Positions 34,442-42,705 of a stretch of DNA of 64,000 bases are shown here, one piece after another (within the stretch, counting starts at the first letter, position 1; the number at the start of each line of letters is the position of its first letter). The DNA lies in NCBI GenBank assembly GCA_963817785.1, contig CAWFPL010000008.1, forward strand, positions 1,364,001-1,428,000, read 5' to 3'. Both the position numbers and the translations under genes were made by a program. This DNA is from JAKALD01 sp963817785 (GTDB lineage: Bacteria > Pseudomonadota > Gammaproteobacteria > Burkholderiales > SG8-39). A model generated the notes under the pieces. The model saw only the letters and a list, made by a program, of their open reading frames with translations, did no database searches and was not told the DNA's origin.

Positions 34442-35653
34442 ATGTCATTCAAGAAGCTATTGACGCCGGCCACGGTTGCGATCGGGCTGGCGCTGTCGGC
34501 GACGCCCGCGCTGGCGGCGAAGCATTACGGCCCGGGCGTGACCGACACCGAGATCAAGATCGGCCAGACCATGCCCTACAGCGGGCCGGCGTCGGCCTAT
34601 GGCCAGATCGGCAAGGCGGAGGCGGCCTATTTCAACATGATCAACGAGGAGGGGGGGATCAACGGCCGCAAGATCAAGTTCATGAGCCTGGACGACGGCT
34701 ACAGCCCGCCCAAGACCGTCGAGCAGACGCGCAAGCTGGTCGAGGAAGACCACGTTCTGCTGATGTACAGCTCGCTCGGCACGCCGACCAACTCCGCGGT
34801 GCACAAATACCTGAACGCGAAGAAGGTGCCGCAGCTGTTCGTCGCCACCGGGGCCACCAAATGGGGTGATCCCAAGCACTACCACTGGACCATGGGCTGG
34901 CAGCCGAGCTACCAGCAGGAAGCCCGCATCTACGCCGCCGCCATCCTCAAGGACCATCCCAACGCCAAGATTGGCGTGCTCTACCAGAACGACGACTACG
35001 GCAAGGACTACCTGAAGGGTCTGGTCGACGGTCTGGGCGCCAAGGCAAAGACGATGATCGTCAAGGAAGCCTCTTACGAAACCAGCGAGCCGACGATCAA
35101 CTCGCAGATCGTCACCCTGAAGGGATCCGGCGCGGACGTGTTCGTCAACATCACGATCCCGAAGTTCGCCGCGCAGGCGATCAGCCAGGCGTACGACATC
35201 GGCTGGAAGCCGGTGTCCTACCTGAACAACGTGTCCAACTCGACGGGCGCGGTGCTGAAGCCGGCAGGCTTCCAGAAGGCAGAGGGCCAGATCTCCACGG
35301 CCTACCTGAAGGACCCCACCGACAAGCAGTGGGACAACGACCCGGCGATGATCAAGTTCAAGGAGTGGATGAGCAAGAACATGCCGGGCGCCGACATCTC
35401 GGACGGCAACAACGTGTTCGGCTACACGAACGCGCAGACGCTGGTCCAGGTGCTCAAGCAGTGCGGCAACGACCTGACGCGCGCGAACGTCATGAAGCAG
35501 GCGGCGAACCTCCACAACCTCGAGCTGCCGATGCTCCTGCCGGGCATCAAGGTCAACACCGGCCCGACGGATTACTTCCCCCTCAGCCAGCTGCAGTTGG
35601 AGCGCTTCAACGGGCACAACTGGGAGCTGCTCGGCGAGGTCATGGGCAAGTAA
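34442..35653 (+). CDS. Periplasmic substrate-binding protein of the Liv-type transporter
   Basis: A 403-residue binding protein of the Leu/Ile/Val family (Peripla_BP_6). It has a signal peptide at residues 1-25 (TPATVAIGLALSATPALA, cleavage before AKHYG). The mature part includes TEIKIGQTMPYSGPASAYG, NEEGGINGRKIKFMSLDDGYSPPKTVEQTRKLVEED and GVLYQNDDYGKDYLKGL. Start ATG 34442 follows an AAGGAGG site 8 bases upstream. Ligand is not readable; similar proteins bind amino acids, amides or aromatic acids. It is last in the operon, just before a strong terminator. Confidence 0.92.
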   Translation: MSFKKLLTPATVAIGLALSATPALAAKHYGPGVTDTEIKIGQTMPYSGPASAYGQIGKAEAAYFNMINEEGGINGRKIKFMSLDDGYSPPKTVEQTRKLVEEDHVLLMYSSLGTPTNSAVHKYLNAKKVPQLFVATGATKWGDPKHYHWTMGWQPSYQQEARIYAAAILKDHPNAKIGVLYQNDDYGKDYLKGLVDGLGAKAKTMIVKEASYETSEPTINSQIVTLKGSGADVFVNITIPKFAAQAISQAYDIGWKPVSYLNNVSNSTGAVLKPAGFQKAEGQISTAYLKDPTDKQWDNDPAMIKFKEWMSKNMPGADISDGNNVFGYTNAQTLVQVLKQCGNDLTRANVMKQAANLHNLELPMLLPGIKVNTGPTDYFPLSQLQLERFNGHNWELLGEVMGK

Positions 35654-36001
35654 GCCCTCGGCGGCGCCGCCTCGACGGCGGCCAAGAGTTTCCGCCTGTC
35701 GTTGCAACGGCCCGGTGCAAACCGGGCCGTTTTCTTTTCCGGCCCGCCACCGGAGTCCGCAGGCGCCGCCCTGCCGCTCGACCGGGCCGCCTTATTGCAG
35801 TGCAAAACATGGCTCGCGCGTGGGAACGCGGCTGCGAGGACGCGGGAGAAAGCCTGACGTAAGATAACCACGCTGGACGCCATAGCCCGGCAACTGCCCA
35901 TGCCCGGCGCCGTCGATTGGCGCAGCAGGGCGCTGCGGCGGCGGCCACAACAATGAGATCGAGGACGCAAACGCTAGGACGACGAGAGGAGGGCTCAAGT
36001 C
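35654..36001. other. Intergenic region between the Liv-type operon and the YeiH gene
   Basis: A 348-base gap. Its first 85 bases hold the operon terminator. The remainder has no gene and no clear promoter; a GAGGAGGG ribosome binding site lies just before the YeiH start. Confidence 0.6.
35706..35736 (+). terminator. Rho-independent terminator of the Liv-type operon
   Basis: A perfect 10-bp stem AACGGCCCGG/CCGGGCCGTT with a 6-base loop (TGCAAA) runs into TTCTTTT, about 52 bases after the binding-protein stop. This is the strongest terminator in the window. Confidence 0.9.
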
Positions 36002-37396
36002 ATGGCAACGACTCAGGAGGCGTGGAACGAAAGCGGTGAAGGTGCACGACCCAAGCGGATGGGCTGGAAGGAGCTGTACCTGAAGGAGGACTGGTGGGCG
36101 GTCTGGCTCGGCCTGGGCCTGATGGTCGTGGCGATTCTGTTCTTCGAGGGCGGCGGCAGCGGCGTGCTGAAGGCGCTGGCGATCAACCCCGGCGGGCTCA
36201 AATGGAGCTCCTTCGGCCAGCTCGGCGGGCATTTCTCGCAGAACGCGAACCTGTACCTCTACCAATTCCTGTTCTGGCTGGCGCTGTTCGGGATCAGCAC
36301 CCGCATCATGGGCGTGTCGCTGGCGCAGTTCATTCCGGCGTTCATCTTCCTGTACCTGTTGTCGATCGTGATGTTCGCGATCGCCGGCTGGGCGAACGCC
36401 GCGAAGTTCAACCTCGAGCCGCCGCTGGTGGCGCTGATTCTCGGGCTGGTGATCGCCAACGTGTTCCGCCTGCCCAAGTGGATGGATAGCGCGTTTCGCG
36501 TCGAGTATTTCATCAAGCTCGGCATCGTGCTGCTCGGGGCGACCTTTCCGATCACCCTGGTGCTGACCGCCGGGCCGGTGGCGATCGCGCAGGCGACGCT
36601 CATCTCGCTCGTCACCTGCCTGGTGATCTACTTCGTCGCCACGCGCGCGTTCGGGCTCGACCGGCGGCTGGCGGCGGTGATCGGCGTCGGCGGCGCCGTG
36701 TGCGGCGTCTCGGCGTCGATGGCAATCGCGGCGTCGGTCAACGCGAAGAAGGAGCACCTCTACACCTCGGTCACGTTGGTTGTCGGGTGGGCGCTGGTCA
36801 TGATCCTGGTGCTGCCCTTCGTTTCGCGCGCGATGGGCCTGCCTCCGGGCGTCGCCGGCGCCTGGATCGGCACCTCGGAGTTCGCCGACGCAGCCGGTTT
36901 CGCGGCGGCGAGCACCTACGGCCACATGGCGGGCAACGAGGACGTGGCGATTAAGGCGTTCGTTCTCATGAAGGTCATCGGCCGCGACCTGTGGATCGGC
37001 ATCTGGTCGATCGTCTGGGCGGCGATCGCGACCATCGTGTGGGAGAAGAAGGAGACCGGGCGGGCGCCGGATGCGCGCGAAATCTGGTGGCGCTTTCCGA
37101 AGTTCGTCATCGGCTTCTTCGCCGCCTCGATGCTGATGACCGCGTTCGCCGGCGCCTTCAGCGCGGCGGAGTTCAACAGCGCGGTGCGGCCCAATCTGCT
37201 TCTTCCGCTCGTGTCGCTGCGCAGCTGGGCGTTCATCTTCTGCTTCCTGAGCATCGGACTGACGACGCGCTATCGCGATCTGCACGCGGTCGGATGGAAG
37301 ACCTTCTGGGCCTTCACCATCGGCGTCGCGGTGAACGTGCTGCTCGGCTACATCCTGTCGGTGCACGTGTTCGGCAGCTACTGGGCGTCGATCTGA
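36002..37396 (+). CDS. YeiH family putative sulfate/sulfonate exporter
   Basis: A 464-residue inner-membrane protein of the YeiH family (Cons_hypoth698, PF03601 type). About 10-12 hydrophobic segments are visible. Family stretches are FRVEYFIKLGIVLLGATFPIT, IGVGGAVCGVSASMAIA (a conserved motif) and TSEFADAAGFAAASTYGH. The function is annotated as putative sulfate export in the literature, with limited evidence. It carries a longer N-terminal cytoplasmic segment (~35 residues) than many members. It follows the Liv-type operon terminator. Confidence 0.9.
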   Translation: MATTQEAWNESGEGARPKRMGWKELYLKEDWWAVWLGLGLMVVAILFFEGGGSGVLKALAINPGGLKWSSFGQLGGHFSQNANLYLYQFLFWLALFGISTRIMGVSLAQFIPAFIFLYLLSIVMFAIAGWANAAKFNLEPPLVALILGLVIANVFRLPKWMDSAFRVEYFIKLGIVLLGATFPITLVLTAGPVAIAQATLISLVTCLVIYFVATRAFGLDRRLAAVIGVGGAVCGVSASMAIAASVNAKKEHLYTSVTLVVGWALVMILVLPFVSRAMGLPPGVAGAWIGTSEFADAAGFAAASTYGHMAGNEDVAIKAFVLMKVIGRDLWIGIWSIVWAAIATIVWEKKETGRAPDAREIWWRFPKFVIGFFAASMLMTAFAGAFSAAEFNSAVRPNLLLPLVSLRSWAFIFCFLSIGLTTRYRDLHAVGWKTFWAFTIGVAVNVLLGYILSVHVFGSYWASI

Positions 37397-37412
37397 CGCG
37401 TCTCGTGCGCTG

Positions 37413-37640
37413 ATGGCCCTCGCGCAACGGCGCTGCGGCGCGTGCCGGTTCTTCACCGGCACGCCCGCCGCCCTCGAGCGCGCGGTCCCGGGGCTCAACA
37501 TCCTGAGTTCGGCCTACGGCTCGGTGCGCGGCAACACCGGCTTGTGCGAGCGGCACGACTCGTTCGTGACTAGCAGCGCCGAGGCCTGTCCTGCGTTTGC
37601 GGGCAGGACTCCGCAAGGAAGCGGACCGCCGGGGGGCTAG
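37413..37640 (+). CDS. Small cysteine-rich protein, function unknown
   Basis: A 75-residue protein with four cysteines and one histidine that could bind a metal or iron-sulfur cluster: Cys8, Cys11 (RRCGACRFF), Cys45 and His48 (GLCERHD) and Cys59 (EACPAF). The central NILSSAYGSVRGNTGLCERHD looks conserved-like rather than random. It starts 16 bases after the YeiH-type gene, suggesting co-transcription. The last ~12 residues are low complexity. No function is known to me. Confidence 0.65.
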   Translation: MALAQRRCGACRFFTGTPAALERAVPGLNILSSAYGSVRGNTGLCERHDSFVTSSAEACPAFAGRTPQGSGPPGG

Positions 37641-37761
37641 ACGGCAATCTGCAACGCGCGCATCATGGTCGGCGCCGGTCGATGGCCTCCCCGATCGCCG
37701 CAGCGAGCGCGCGGCGAAGCTCAGGGGCGGCAAGTGTGAACCCTCGTTCGAGCAAACGACC

Positions 37762-38262
37762 ATGCCCATCCGCCCCTCCATCGACGCCGCCATGCGCGTC
37801 AGCCGCGAGCTGTCGGCCGTGCTCGAGGCACTCGTCAACGACCCGGACCGGGAATCCCCACAGACCCTGGAGGAGGCGCATGCCGCGCTGCTCCGGCGCC
37901 GGGCTCCCGGCGCGCGCGAGACCGAGTTCCTGCATCCCCAGGACAGCGCTTCGCTGCTCGTCCAGCTCGACGGCCTGATCGAGGAGTACGGCGGGGAGGC
38001 GGCACTGGCCGATTTCATCACAGCCAAGGCAAGCGAGGGCCTGTCGCGCGTGATCGAGGCGGCCATGGACGATGTCAGCCTGCCCGATGAGCCGACCCTC
38101 GGTATCGTGCGGGCGGCGATGCTGGAAGGCCTCACCGCGCGCATGGCCGGCGAAGGCACCATCGACGAGGAGGACGAGGGGCCGCTGCTCGAGGAGATCG
38201 ACGAGCTGATCGCGCGCTACGGCGGGGACGCGCCGGCGGAGACGTTCATCCGCTTCGAATAG
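37762..38262 (+). CDS. Protein of unknown function with an internal repeat
   Basis: A 166-residue acidic protein I do not recognise. It contains two similar blocks: residues 65-86 (LLVQLDGLIEEYGGEAALADF) and 142-163 (PLLEEIDELIARYGGDAPAETF). They point to an internal duplication of an LxxLDxLIxxYGGxA unit with a helical look. The N-terminal 40 residues hold AAMRVSRELSAVLEALVND. No signal peptide or membrane segment is seen. The open frame extends upstream to 37597; ATG 37762 is chosen because the preceding residues look like noise. Confidence 0.6.
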   Translation: MPIRPSIDAAMRVSRELSAVLEALVNDPDRESPQTLEEAHAALLRRRAPGARETEFLHPQDSASLLVQLDGLIEEYGGEAALADFITAKASEGLSRVIEAAMDDVSLPDEPTLGIVRAAMLEGLTARMAGEGTIDEEDEGPLLEEIDELIARYGGDAPAETFIRFE

Positions 38263-38293
38263 CCCGGCAGGTGCCGCCGATCGCGTGACGCCC

Positions 38294-38788
38294 TCAGCGG
38301 CTCCAGTTCACGCGCAGCAGATTCTCTTCCTTGTTGTAGTGATACTCGAGCTCGCCCTTGAACGAGTTGTGCAGCGCTTCGGCGATGTTGCGCGCCAGGT
38401 GCGCGTCGGTGGTGGTGACCAGGATCCCGTCCCGGGTGTCCTCGATCGCCATGATGCGCTCGAGCGCGTGCTCGGCCTTCTCCTTCGCCTCGTGGCTGCG
38501 CACCACGTGCAGGATGTCGTCGCGATGGGCGGCCAGGAATGCGCCCGTCAGATTCACGTAGCCCGCGGGAAACTTGTCGTGGATGCGGTGGCAGGCCGGG
38601 CAGGTCTCCTCGTGCGCGCCGGCCGGCGCGAGGTCCCAGGTCCAGCGGCCCTTGTGATAGGTCGCCCCGCACTGCGGGCAGCGCGTCGGCTCGTGCAGCT
38701 TGTGCTTGGACTTGTAGCTGTCGTGCACCAGCTCCTGCAGTAGCTGCTCCCTGCGCAGCATCCGGAATCCCCCGCGCTCTGCTTTCAT
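38294..38788 (-). CDS. BCAM0308-type zinc-ribbon protein
   Basis: A 164-residue protein with a Cys4 zinc-ribbon: CPQC (Cys37, Cys40) and CPAC (Cys63, Cys66). It is flanked by QLLQELVHDSYKSKHKL at the N-terminus and EKAEHALERIMAIEDTRDGILVTTTDAHLARNIAEAL at the C-terminus. I recall this as the BCAM0308 family. In Burkholderia cenocepacia that gene lies in a low-oxygen-activated locus (established knowledge, from memory). An FNR-like palindrome lies about 65 bases upstream of the start. Nucleic acid or ribosome binding is a guess. Confidence 0.75.
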   Translation of the reverse strand: MKAERGGFRMLRREQLLQELVHDSYKSKHKLHEPTRCPQCGATYHKGRWTWDLAPAGAHEETCPACHRIHDKFPAGYVNLTGAFLAAHRDDILHVVRSHEAKEKAEHALERIMAIEDTRDGILVTTTDAHLARNIAEALHNSFKGELEYHYNKEENLLRVNWSR

Positions 38789-38819
38789 GTCCTGCGTCTC
38801 CTGGCTTCGAACGGCTCCA

Positions 38820-38860
38820 ACAGTACCCGTCCCGCGCGCCGCAGCTTTGACCTCGATCAA
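38820..38860 (-). promoter_or_regulatory. FNR/CRP-type promoter of the BCAM0308-type gene
   Basis: On the minus strand TTGATCGAGGTCAA (38847-38860) is followed after 21 bases by TACTGT (38820-38825), the spacing of a class II FNR-activated promoter. The spacer contains GCGGCGCGCGG. The site could also serve the divergent THUMP-like gene. Confidence 0.6.
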
Positions 38861-38925
38861 ACGCGCCGGGCGCGAAGCGCGGATCCTCGGGCTTGAGCGC
38901 GCAAGCCTGCGGCGCGCTCGCCCGC

Positions 38926-39465
38926 ATGCACTGGAACGTCATCGTCACCGTCCGGCCGGGCCACGGGCGCCAGCACGAGCTGCTCGGCGCGCTGGCGGCG
39001 TTCGGCCATTTCCATGCCACCGCGTTCCGCGACGTGTGCCTGGGCGAGGTGGCGGACATCGGCGTCTTCCTGGAGGCGCTGCGTGCCGCCGGCGTGAACG
39101 GCAGGCCGTGGTTCGCGCACCTCGGCCGCGTGATCCCCGCGGAAGCCACTTTCGGATTCACGCCCGAGACGCTGGCCGAGCAGTTCAAGCGCGCCGCGGC
39201 ACCGCTCGTCGAGCGCATGGGCTCCGGAACGTTTCACGTGCGGCTCGAGCGCCGCGGCCTGGAGGGCAGGATCCCGAGCCCGGCCGTCGAGCGCGAGGTG
39301 GCCGAGCACCTGTACGAGATCGCGCAACGCCAGGGCAAGGCGCTGCGCACCGCGTTTCACGACACGGACTACGTCGTCGCGGGCGAGACCGTCGGCCGGG
39401 AATGCGGCGTCGCCCTGCTCACGCGCGAGCTGCGCGCGCGTTTCCCGTTCGTGCAGGCGCATTGA
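38926..39465 (+). CDS. THUMP-domain-like protein
   Basis: A 179-residue protein, read from ATG 38926 (MHWNVIVTVRPGHGRQ). The RKFHVRIERRG-like stretch (here GTFHVRLERRGLEGRIPSPAVEREVAEHLYEIA) and the closing ALLTRELRARFPFVQ resemble the THUMP RNA-binding fold, which usually accompanies tRNA-modifying enzymes. No catalytic domain is attached. It diverges from the BCAM0308-type gene across the shared FNR-like site and leads the two following genes. The open frame extends 11 residues upstream (ATG 38893). Function is unknown; tRNA binding is inferred. Confidence 0.6.
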   Translation: MHWNVIVTVRPGHGRQHELLGALAAFGHFHATAFRDVCLGEVADIGVFLEALRAAGVNGRPWFAHLGRVIPAEATFGFTPETLAEQFKRAAAPLVERMGSGTFHVRLERRGLEGRIPSPAVEREVAEHLYEIAQRQGKALRTAFHDTDYVVAGETVGRECGVALLTRELRARFPFVQAH

Positions 39466-39485
39466 GCGCGCGCCGGCCCGAGGCC

Positions 39486-39770
39486 ATGACGATCCGCGTC
39501 GAATCCTACGCAGGCTACCGCGGCGAGCAGGAGCCGCGCGCATTCTGGCTGGGCGAGCGGCGGCTGATCGCGCTCGAGATCGTCGACCGCTGGCAGGGGC
39601 CCGGGCAGCGCTATTTCAGGGTCAGGGCCGACGACGGCAACCTCTACATCCTGCGCCACGACGAGGCGCAAGATGCCTGGCAGCTCGAAGCCTTCACCCG
39701 GGCGCCCGGCGCCCCGGCGGGCGGCGAGTCGGGCCGCGCGCACGCACCGCGCCGCGGCGACGCGGCCTGA
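39486..39770 (+). CDS. Small beta-rich protein (DUF6504-like), function unknown
   Basis: A 94-residue protein. Residues 1-62 look like a compact beta barrel: MTIRVESYAGYRGEQEPRAFW, ALEIVDRWQGPGQRYFRVRADDGNLYILRH. The tail is Ala/Gly/Arg-rich and probably disordered. The pattern resembles small cytoplasmic proteins annotated as hypothetical or DUF6504-like (weak memory). It lies 20 bases after the THUMP-like gene and 16 before the CheR-type gene. Function is not known. Confidence 0.65.
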   Translation: MTIRVESYAGYRGEQEPRAFWLGERRLIALEIVDRWQGPGQRYFRVRADDGNLYILRHDEAQDAWQLEAFTRAPGAPAGGESGRAHAPRRGDAA

Positions 39771-39786
39771 GCGGAGCGCAGCGCCG

Positions 39787-40614
39787 ATGAGCGACGCCGC
39801 CTGCGTCGAGTTCCTGCAATGGGCGCTGCCGCGCCTGGGCATGCGCTGGGCCGGGTTTCGCAAGGTGCGTCGTCTCGTGTGCAAGCGTCTCGCCCGCAGG
39901 CTGCGCGAGGCGCGCGTCGGCGACCTTGCCGCCTACCGCGCTTATCTGGAGCGCCACGCGGACGAATGGCCGTTGCTCGATGCGCTGTGCCGCATCCCGA
40001 TCTCGCGCTTTTACCGCGACCGCGAGGTGTTCGAGTCGCTCGAGCGCGACGTGCTGCCAGCGCTCGCCGCGCAGGCCGCTTCCCGGGAGCGCACGGAGTT
40101 GGCGGTATGGAGCGCGTGCTGCGCGTCGGGCGAGGAGCCGTACACGCTCGCGATCCTGTGGCGCCTGCGCCTGAGCGAGCGCTTCCCTGGGCTCGGGTGT
40201 TGCATCGTCGCGACCGACGTCGATGCCCGACTGCTGGAGCGCGCGAGCGGCGGCTGCTACCGTGCGAGCAGCCTCAAGGAATTGCCGGCGGAGCTGCGCT
40301 CGGCGTCCTTCGAGGCGCGCGCCGGGCAGTGCTGCGTGCGTACGGCGCTGCGGACGGTCAAGTGGCTTGAGCAAGACATTCGCTGCGCGATGCCGGACTG
40401 GACTTTCGACCTCATCCTGTGCCGCAACGCGGTGCTCACATACTTTGCGCCGGCGGCGCAACGCGAGGTCATGCGGCGCGTGCTGGAGCGGCTGCGGCCA
40501 GGCGGGGCGCTGGTGATCGGGATCCATGAAGCGCCGCCCGCCGACCTCGGGGGGATCGATCCCTGGCCTGGGGCGCGGGCGATCTATCGCAAGCCTGCGT
40601 CCGGCCCCCCGTAG
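39787..40614 (+). CDS. CheR-family methyltransferase
   Basis: A 275-residue SAM-dependent methyltransferase of the CheR type. The N-terminal helical region has a basic stretch (RRLVCKRLARRL). Then come CRIPISRFYRDREVFESLE, SAM motif VWSACCASGEEPYTLAILW, VATDVDARLLERA and FDLILCRNAVLTYF. Usual CheR proteins methylate receptor glutamates; the N-terminus here is short. Chemotaxis genes (cheB, CheA-type) lie 21 kb away, so a direct link is uncertain. It is the last gene before the inverted repeat. Confidence 0.85.
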   Translation: MSDAACVEFLQWALPRLGMRWAGFRKVRRLVCKRLARRLREARVGDLAAYRAYLERHADEWPLLDALCRIPISRFYRDREVFESLERDVLPALAAQAASRERTELAVWSACCASGEEPYTLAILWRLRLSERFPGLGCCIVATDVDARLLERASGGCYRASSLKELPAELRSASFEARAGQCCVRTALRTVKWLEQDIRCAMPDWTFDLILCRNAVLTYFAPAAQREVMRRVLERLRPGGALVIGIHEAPPADLGGIDPWPGARAIYRKPASGPP

Positions 40615-40682
40615 TTGCCGGTCGAGCAATAGGCTGCGTAGCAGACCCTTGTCACTTCGGGAAATCATGGTCCTCCCCACAT

Positions 40683-40729
40683 CTCCGGCTTTTGCGTGGG
40701 TCGCTGTTCGACCCACGCAAAAGCCGGAG
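40683..40729. repeat. Perfect 21-bp inverted repeat with 5-base loop
   Basis: Left arm 40683-40703 begins CTCCGGCTTTTGCGTGGG; loop CTGTT (40704-40708); right arm 40709-40729 is its exact complement. It lies between the convergent CheR-type and M28 peptidase genes. No T tract follows on either side, so it is not a textbook terminator, though it would form a very stable RNA hairpin on both strands. Confidence 0.95.
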
Positions 40730-40788
40730 GCGATGAGAAGCCCGAACCAGCACCTCACCTGATTTGTCGCGCAGGTGCGGGCACCATC

Positions 40789-41664
40789 TCAGGCGCCCCC
40801 GGCGAGCGCGGCGATAGCCTTGGCGAGCCCATCGACCACGCGCGCCATTTCCGGATAGCACAGCTTCTCGGGCGTGTCTTCGGCGCTGTGGTAGTAGGGA
40901 TAGCGGTAGAACGCGGTATCGGTCACCATCACCGCGGGGTAGCCGGCGCGCCAGAACGACAGCTGGTCGCTCCAGGCCACGCCGGGCACAAACGACGGGC
41001 TCGCCAGATGCTCGGCCGGAAAGTCGCACTGCGCGCGGAACGCCGCCACCACTTCGCGCAGCGCGCGGCGCGATCGGAGGTTCGACACGAAGGCGATGAA
41101 GTTGCCGCGCTGCGGATAGAACCAGCGCAGCAAGGGCGGATAGCCCTGGCTGCGCGGCGCGTCCGAGTAGCAGCCGAGCATCTCGAGCGAGAGCATCACC
41201 CGGATCGCGTCCCCGCGGCGGCGCGCGGCTTCGGCGTATACCTTGCTTCCCATCTCGCCGAAGAAGAAGAACGGCGGCTCCTCGTTGACGAATGCGACCA
41301 GCTTCACCGTCTGCGCCGGGCGGCGCTCGCGCAGCAGCCGCGCGATTTCGATCAGCCCGGCGACGCCGCTCGCGTTGTCGTCCGCGCCCGGGCTGCCCGG
41401 TACCGTGTCGTAGTGCGCTCCCGCGAGGACCATCTGGTCGTGCCGCGCGGCGCCCGGGATCGCGACTTCCAGGTTGTCGCAGTCCGCGCCGTGCACGCGG
41501 TAGGACTGCGCGGAGACCTGGTAGCCGAGCGCGGCGAGCTCGCCGCGGATGTAGTCCGCCGCGGCGCGCAGCGACTGCGGCCGCCACACGTTGCGCTCCC
41601 CGATCTCGCCGGCAAGCGCATGCACGTGGCGCATCAGGCGGGCGATGAGCTCGTCTCCCGCCAT
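40789..41664 (-). CDS. M28 family zinc metallopeptidase
   Basis: A 291-residue peptidase of the M28 type. Metal ligands and catalytic residues are visible: LAGAHYDTVPGSPGADDNASG (His and bridging Asp), FVNEEPPFFF (catalytic and metal Glu), SLEMLGCYSD, and YYHSAEDTPEKL with the final histidine. No signal peptide is evident, so it is probably cytoplasmic, acting as an aminopeptidase or on a small amide substrate. Start ATG 41664 lies 2 bases after the rtcA stop. It is the last gene of the dehydrogenase-rtcA-peptidase operon. Confidence 0.88.
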   Translation of the reverse strand: MAGDELIARLMRHVHALAGEIGERNVWRPQSLRAAADYIRGELAALGYQVSAQSYRVHGADCDNLEVAIPGAARHDQMVLAGAHYDTVPGSPGADDNASGVAGLIEIARLLRERRPAQTVKLVAFVNEEPPFFFFGEMGSKVYAEAARRRGDAIRVMLSLEMLGCYSDAPRSQGYPPLLRWFYPQRGNFIAFVSNLRSRRALREVVAAFRAQCDFPAEHLASPSFVPGVAWSDQLSFWRAGYPAVMVTDTAFYRYPYYHSAEDTPEKLCYPEMARVVDGLAKAIAALAGGA

Positions 41665-41666
41665 GC

Positions 41667-42698
41667 TCAGAGCGGCGCGGCGTCGACCCGCACGCCCGCG
41701 GCGCAGGGCGCGAGCCGGAAGCGCACCGGCAGGAACTGCTCGATCAGCCACATCGCGGTGCGCGCGTGGCTGGTGAGCTCGCGCGTGACGAAGGACGATT
41801 CGCCGCCCGCGAGCGCGAGATACACCAGCAGCTGGTCGGCCGCGTGAGCGTCGAGCGCCGCTCCGGCCGCGAGGTCCGCGGCCAGCTCGGCGCCGGCCGC
41901 CTCGCCGAGCGCTTCCGCGCGTACGCCGCGCTCGGCAACGCGCGCCGCGCCGAGCACCGTGTGCTCGCACTGCGCCCACAGCGCCACCGCGCCGCCCTGC
42001 CCGATCGCCTGCCCGCCCTCGAGCACGGTGCTGTCGCAGCGAAGCGGGGCCCCGAGCGGCCCGAGCCGCTCGAGCGCCGCGCTGCGCATCCTGTCCGCGA
42101 TGTGCGCCGGCAGATGGGCCACGTGCGCGCAGCCGTCGACGCGCAGCAATCGGCCGGGCGCGTCGAGCCGCAGCGGCCGCAGCGCCGCGGGCCGCACCTT
42201 CATCTCCACCTGGCCTCCGCCGCGCGGATAGTAGCCGCGCCGCACGGCGACGAGCCGCGCCTGCACGCCCATGCGGGCGAGCAGGGGCAGGAGCACCTCG
42301 CGCAGGTAATCGAGCGGCGGCGCGGCGCGCACGTCGGTGCCGCCCGTGATGCGCACCTCGATTTCCGCCCGCGCCGCAATCATGACCGGCAGCAGCGCCT
42401 GCAGCACCAGCGTCACGCTTCCCGCGGTGCCGACGTCGAACGCGAAGCTGCCTGCGCGCAGTGTTCCCGGCTCGAGCAGCACCTCGCGCGAGCCGAGCGC
42501 GAGCCCCTCGGCGCGCGCTCGGCACAGTTCCGCGACTGCGCGCAGGGCCGCGAGGTGCTGCGCCGCGAGCCCGGGCTTGTCGCGCCCGGCGCGTACCGCG
42601 CGAATGCGCACCGCGGTGCCGGTCAGCGCCGCAAGTGCAGCGGCGGTGCGCAGCAGCTGGCCGCCGCCTTCGCCGTGGGAGCCGTCGATCTCGAGCAT
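41667..42698 (-). CDS. rtcA: RNA 3'-terminal phosphate cyclase
   Basis: A 343-residue RtcA that converts RNA 3'-phosphate ends to 2',3'-cyclic phosphates through AMP intermediates. Evidence: MLEIDGSHGEGGGQLLRTAAALAA, AGRDKPGLAAQHL, RRGYYPRGGGQVEM and a C-terminal HARTAMWLIEQFL containing the histidine expected to carry AMP. No rtcB or rtcR is beside it, unlike the E. coli arrangement. Here it is sandwiched between a dehydrogenase (7 bases) and a peptidase (2 bases). Confidence 0.93.
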   Translation of the reverse strand: MLEIDGSHGEGGGQLLRTAAALAALTGTAVRIRAVRAGRDKPGLAAQHLAALRAVAELCRARAEGLALGSREVLLEPGTLRAGSFAFDVGTAGSVTLVLQALLPVMIAARAEIEVRITGGTDVRAAPPLDYLREVLLPLLARMGVQARLVAVRRGYYPRGGGQVEMKVRPAALRPLRLDAPGRLLRVDGCAHVAHLPAHIADRMRSAALERLGPLGAPLRCDSTVLEGGQAIGQGGAVALWAQCEHTVLGAARVAERGVRAEALGEAAGAELAADLAAGAALDAHAADQLLVYLALAGGESSFVTRELTSHARTAMWLIEQFLPVRFRLAPCAAGVRVDAAPL

Positions 42699-42705
42699 GC
42701 GGGCG

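Noticed and set aside
35792..37501. Minus-strand open frame of 569 codons
   Set aside because: Opposite the YeiH-type gene; highly charged low-complexity product typical of antisense frames in GC-rich DNA.
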